Origin: Poecilobothrus nobilitatus
Lineage: Eukaryota; Arthropoda; Insecta; Diptera; Dolichopodidae
Assembly (NCBI GenBank): GCA_947095535.1
Contig: OX352773.1
Location: 111,793,950-111,857,949, forward strand
Length of the DNA: 64,000 nucleotides
Direction of reading: 5' to 3'
The notes under the pieces were generated by a model. That model worked only from the letters and a program-made list of their open reading frames with translations. It did not search any database and was not told where the DNA came from. Of the stretch, positions 60,197 to 64,000 are shown one piece after another; position 1 is the first letter of the stretch, and each line of letters begins with the position of its first letter. Position numbers and translations under genes: made by a program.

Positions 60197-61718
60197 ACAC
60201 CCGTACGATAGGATCGGGTATAATAAAATTACTCCTCCGTTTGTAACACCTCGACATAAGCGAGTTAGATATACCTTCAAAGGTATGGATCGGATCAGAA
60301 AAAAATTCTAAGACTTTTGAGACATGTCCGTCCGTCCGTCCGTCAGCACGCTAGCTCAAAAACTAAGAAAGCTAGAATCTTGAAATTTACACAAAATATT
60401 CTTGGAGTAATTTGTAGGTTCCCTATTTTTTTTGGTTGAGTTTGGACCAAACCTTAAGGTAGCTCTCGAACACCTAACTTTTAGATCCCCACATTTTTTT
60501 TGAAATAGAGCTATGAAATTTTAACTGCTGATAGATCTCACAAAAATATTAATTTTATTTTAATAACTTTTTTTTGTACCCCACCCGTTACGGAGCTGCA
60601 GCTCCCCAAAAGTTCAAAAAAGCTCTATATTTAAATTGTTATAGCACAAGTTGTATAAGTTATATCTTCATTTTGAAAACGCCAAACGATTACTACTTTC
60701 ATTAGCTTTAAAAGTATATATACAATAAATATATATTTGTGGCATACGGTGTATTAATTTACCGTTATGCGAAACTCAAATTTTGCAAAATCCTTTAACC
60801 CTTCTATCTTCTAAACGGTTAAAGTTGGAAACTTGAAATTTTGACAGAAGTTAGATCTCTGAAAAGTAGTATGAGTCACTTCAGAATTTTTTTTGTATCA
60901 CTCCCCGTTTAGGAGCTGTAAGGGGTCAAAAACTGAAAATTTAATATTTTTAAACACCTGTAACTTGAACACCTGTTAAAATTTTTTTGAAGTAATACAC
61001 AAAAATTAAAGCTTCGACATTATACTTTTATTTCTGTTAAAAACTTTTTTTAATAATATAGGGTTACTTTATAATTGACGAAAGTGTTACTTGATTTTTT
61101 CAAATTTTCTAACAAATTTCTTTAACGAATTTTTTCCATTTTGTTTTACTCGATAATTTGAAATTGTTGAGGATATAATGCGTAGTACAAAAAAATGTAA
61201 TTAAATAAACAACATCACTGTTGCTTGAAGAATTTTTATTTATATGATATTGATATATATACATACTTATATAATATCATGTTTATTTACATATCGTGTA
61301 TGTCACTAGTGAATGAATGACAAGAGTATAGATGTATATTATATAGCACCGTATTTACATACATATATGTATTTCATTGTATTTATAAGAAATTATTCTG
61401 TCAATGGAATATTTAAATATAATATAATATAATATTTAAAATTATATTTACTATTTTGTACTAAGTAAATTTAATATACATTTACCGCTTAGTACTAAAT
61501 GGTACTATAGAATATTTGAAAAAGTTTTGGATTGATAATCGTTATGTTAAAATCTGCTTTTGAAGAATGTATAAACATATAGTTTGAATATATGTACAAC
61601 CCATAATTCTAGAAATTATAGAATTCACCCAAATTATTTTAAAATACTAAAATATTTAAAAAATAATATTGTAAGCAAAGTGACAGGCTGTGAACATACT
61701 AACGGTTCGTACGGGTAT
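60197..61718 (+). mobile_element. Long TIR element with GTCY tract, complete copy
   Basis: Starts ACACCCGTACGATAGG and ends with the inverse of ATACCCGTACGAACCG at about 61718, giving inverted ends of about 10-12 bp. It has three GTCC repeats near 60326-60340. Homologous to 30096-31954. The copies at 49131 and 54294 are its first about 320 bp, cut by the tandem duplication joints. Confidence 0.75.
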
Positions 61719-64000
61719 CTAAGAGTTGGCAAAGTCAACTGTATTCTTCCTCGTTTTTTAATAAAATTAATAATTATGTAATTCTTTTTTGAATTTAAAT
61801 AGCAATAATATTAAATAAAATAATAATTTTGTCTGAATAATAAATAATATTAAAAAAAAAAAAATATTTTTATCTGCATAATTTAAAAATATTTCCAAAT
61901 TTTTATTTTCGGTCCACTGAGAAATTTTAGTTTTTGAATATTAAATTTTAGGAACCCCAGAATTGATTTACATATAATAAACTAAATAATAAGTATAATA
62001 TCAAATAAAATACTAACGCACATAAATATTATGCATACATAAAAATGGGTGCACTAATAAAAAAAATGTGTGACAAAATTTTGTTCGTAATGCGACATAT
62101 TATACTACTTATATAATCTTTTTTAGTAGTAACAAAACGTGCCCAACAGAATAACAAAAAAAAACATAAAATTATAAGAGACATTCTTACTTACTCTCTT
62201 TAAAATTGTGTATTTTTTTTCTCCCGAGTCTCGAGTCTCGTCTCGACTCGACTCGACCTCAACAGCTCACGTCAACTTACAAGTTACAACCTTTGGCGAT
62301 ATGTATTGAATGTACTTTAACTTATGCATGTATAAGAACAAAATTTAAAAATTGATAAAAATCATCATTTATTACAATATGTATTGACATTTTAAATAAT
62401 GATGAATGATGAATATTAATGATCTGATATTAATAATCAATATGTATCTAAGTATGTACTTATGTATGACCAGCGGGCAGAGTCTCTTTAAAATTCAAAA
62501 ATATAATTGTTTTAGTTTTGTACTTTTCTATTATATTGTTGCATTTATGTATCATTTTTTGAATTCAATTTCTTCTCTCATATAAGTACTTAAATTTTAG
62601 TATACAGCAGTTCTTACAACCAAAATTAAATATGAATAATTTTTTGTTTTTAATTATTTTGTATGTCAATTTTATGCAGGGTTACCATTTGTACAATTGT
62701 GGTAATATTTGTACGGTTTTTTCGCCCTCTGTACCATATGCAATCAAGGATTGTAAGCCAAATATACGGTATTTTCAGATTTTAAATTTTTTACATTAAG
62801 GCAATGTAAAACGAACAACGGCAATATTGTTACAGACAACGTGGCCTATAAAAAATTTAACTGAATTTTGCTTCAAACTTTGTTTCTGCATTTTACGAAT
62901 GTTTTACGGATACCTATTCTGTTTTCCCCACGTACCTTTAAAACATTTATTTCGAACTCGATAAATAAATAGACATAATAGTCCTCACTCACAATACCAA
63001 ATAATCTAAATATACATAGGTACAACAACTACCGGCCCTTTATACAATTTAATTCTGTTGTGGCGTTATTTTAAAAATAATTTGAGTTAGTGTTTTGATA
63101 AAATTGGTTTTGCTTTCTGATTTTTTACGAATTATACTATTTCCATAAATTCTATTTTTCTAAACTGCAACTGTCTATTATATGAATTGGGATTCAACAT
63201 AGAATTTGACTACACATTAACAGGTGCCTCTAGTTATATAATATTATTACTAGCAACACAAATAATAAAACAATATTAATTACTAAACAGTTAATACTAA
63301 CAAAGCGAAGCGAAAAGCAAATGAATGAGCAAATGAAAAAAAGAGCAAAGAGAAAAAAATTGTTATTATTTTGTTTTGTTTAAAAAAAAAAGAGAACATT
63401 TCATATTTCATAAATTGTATTGAGTATTGGACATTGGTGTGGTTGACATTGACGACAACTATTGACATTTGTTTTTATGAGCAAAAAGAATTCCTGCAAT
63501 AAAACGACAATGCATTATATTATTATAATTTCTTAAAAAATTCTTATTAATAGAAATATTTTTAAGTGAAAAAAAGCATTGTGTATACATACATATATTA
63601 ATATACTGTTACTATACTACATGTCTAAATATGTATAATAAATTCATTCATTATTTTGTTTTGTTAAAAAAAAAGTAAAAACCATTGTAATTATAGATAA
63701 CCATTAACCATACTCTTTAGACTCTAATTCCATTTATATATATTTATTTAATGCAATCTCTTAGAATGTTAAAATCAAAGTATGGCCATTACTGTCTACA
63801 ATATCAATAACTAGTTGCAACCACGTGACTACAAAATTTTCTTGCTAGCCCATATATATCTTTACAACTACTACTAATTTACTCTAATTTTAAAAGTGGA
63901 TAGTAAAATAATTTATCATGTACGAAAAAGACAAATAATTAAAAAAAATACACATTTGAAATCGAAAATACTAAAATTCAAGTAAATTGAATATTACATT
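61719..64000. other. AT-rich DNA, no gene
   Basis: No coding sequence recognised. About 62073-62125 is an inverted copy of part of the array B spacer. A simple CTCGA-type repeat (CTCGACTCGACTCGACC) lies at about 62240-62260. About 62676-62760 starts CAGGGTTACCATTTGTAC and could be an old DNA transposon end, unproven. Confidence 0.5.

Larger units (their letters stand above)
54613..60516. repeat. Segmental tandem unit 3 (array B), with internal duplication
   Basis: Third copy, 5.9 kb because a stretch of about 694 bp covering the THAP region is present twice (about 57520-58183 and 58214-58877). At 60516 it passes without a break into the remainder of the TIR element, which shows the original, unjoined right edge. 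Confidence 0.9.

Noticed and set aside
62676..62760. Possible hAT-type transposon end (CAGGGTTACCA)
   Set aside because: No matching inverse end or transposase found nearby.

Overview
The window is AT-rich insect nuclear DNA, most likely from a fly. It is made almost entirely of broken, nested transposable elements. Evidence for a fly: an errantivirus-type Ty3/gypsy element with an env gene, Jockey-, I- and CR1-type non-LTR elements, P-superfamily transposases with THAP fingers, and a repeat family with (GTCY)n tracts of the kind described as mini-me/DINE-like in Diptera. The only likely host gene piece is one 181-nt coding exon at 8432-8612 (minus strand) with good splice sites, resembling the N-terminal domain of an NMDA-type glutamate receptor subunit. 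The window may therefore be intron of a long gene. This is inference.

Layout. 1-6.1 kb: a mariner/Tc1-type element (ends near 1006 and 6090) split by a CR1-like non-LTR element with a poly(A) tail. 6.1-8.4 kb: degenerate repeats. 8.4-8.6 kb: host exon. 8.7-21.5 kb: tandem array of three P-like units (family A, minus strand), two of them carrying a 1-kb inverted-repeat element and a Tc1-like fragment, with units separated by fold-back-like terminal repeats. 22-27 kb: a Tc1-like copy, a gypsy pol fragment and a Jockey element, all plus strand. 27-32 kb: short TIR elements, an endonuclease fragment, a fold-back MITE. 32.1-44.9 kb: a nest of insertions; an I-clade element holds a CR1-like element, which holds an errantivirus, which holds a tRNA-derived SINE. 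44.27-60.5 kb: segmental tandem triplication (about 5.16-kb unit), each unit carrying the end of the I-clade element and a second P-like transposase (family B, plus strand). 60.5-64 kb: rest of a TIR element, then AT-rich DNA.

No transposon gene here is intact. Every protein is broken by stops, frameshifts or deletions, so the genes do not form a working pathway. What is notable is architecture: two unrelated P-superfamily families, each independently turned into a three-copy tandem array within 50 kb, plus a datable nest of insertions.
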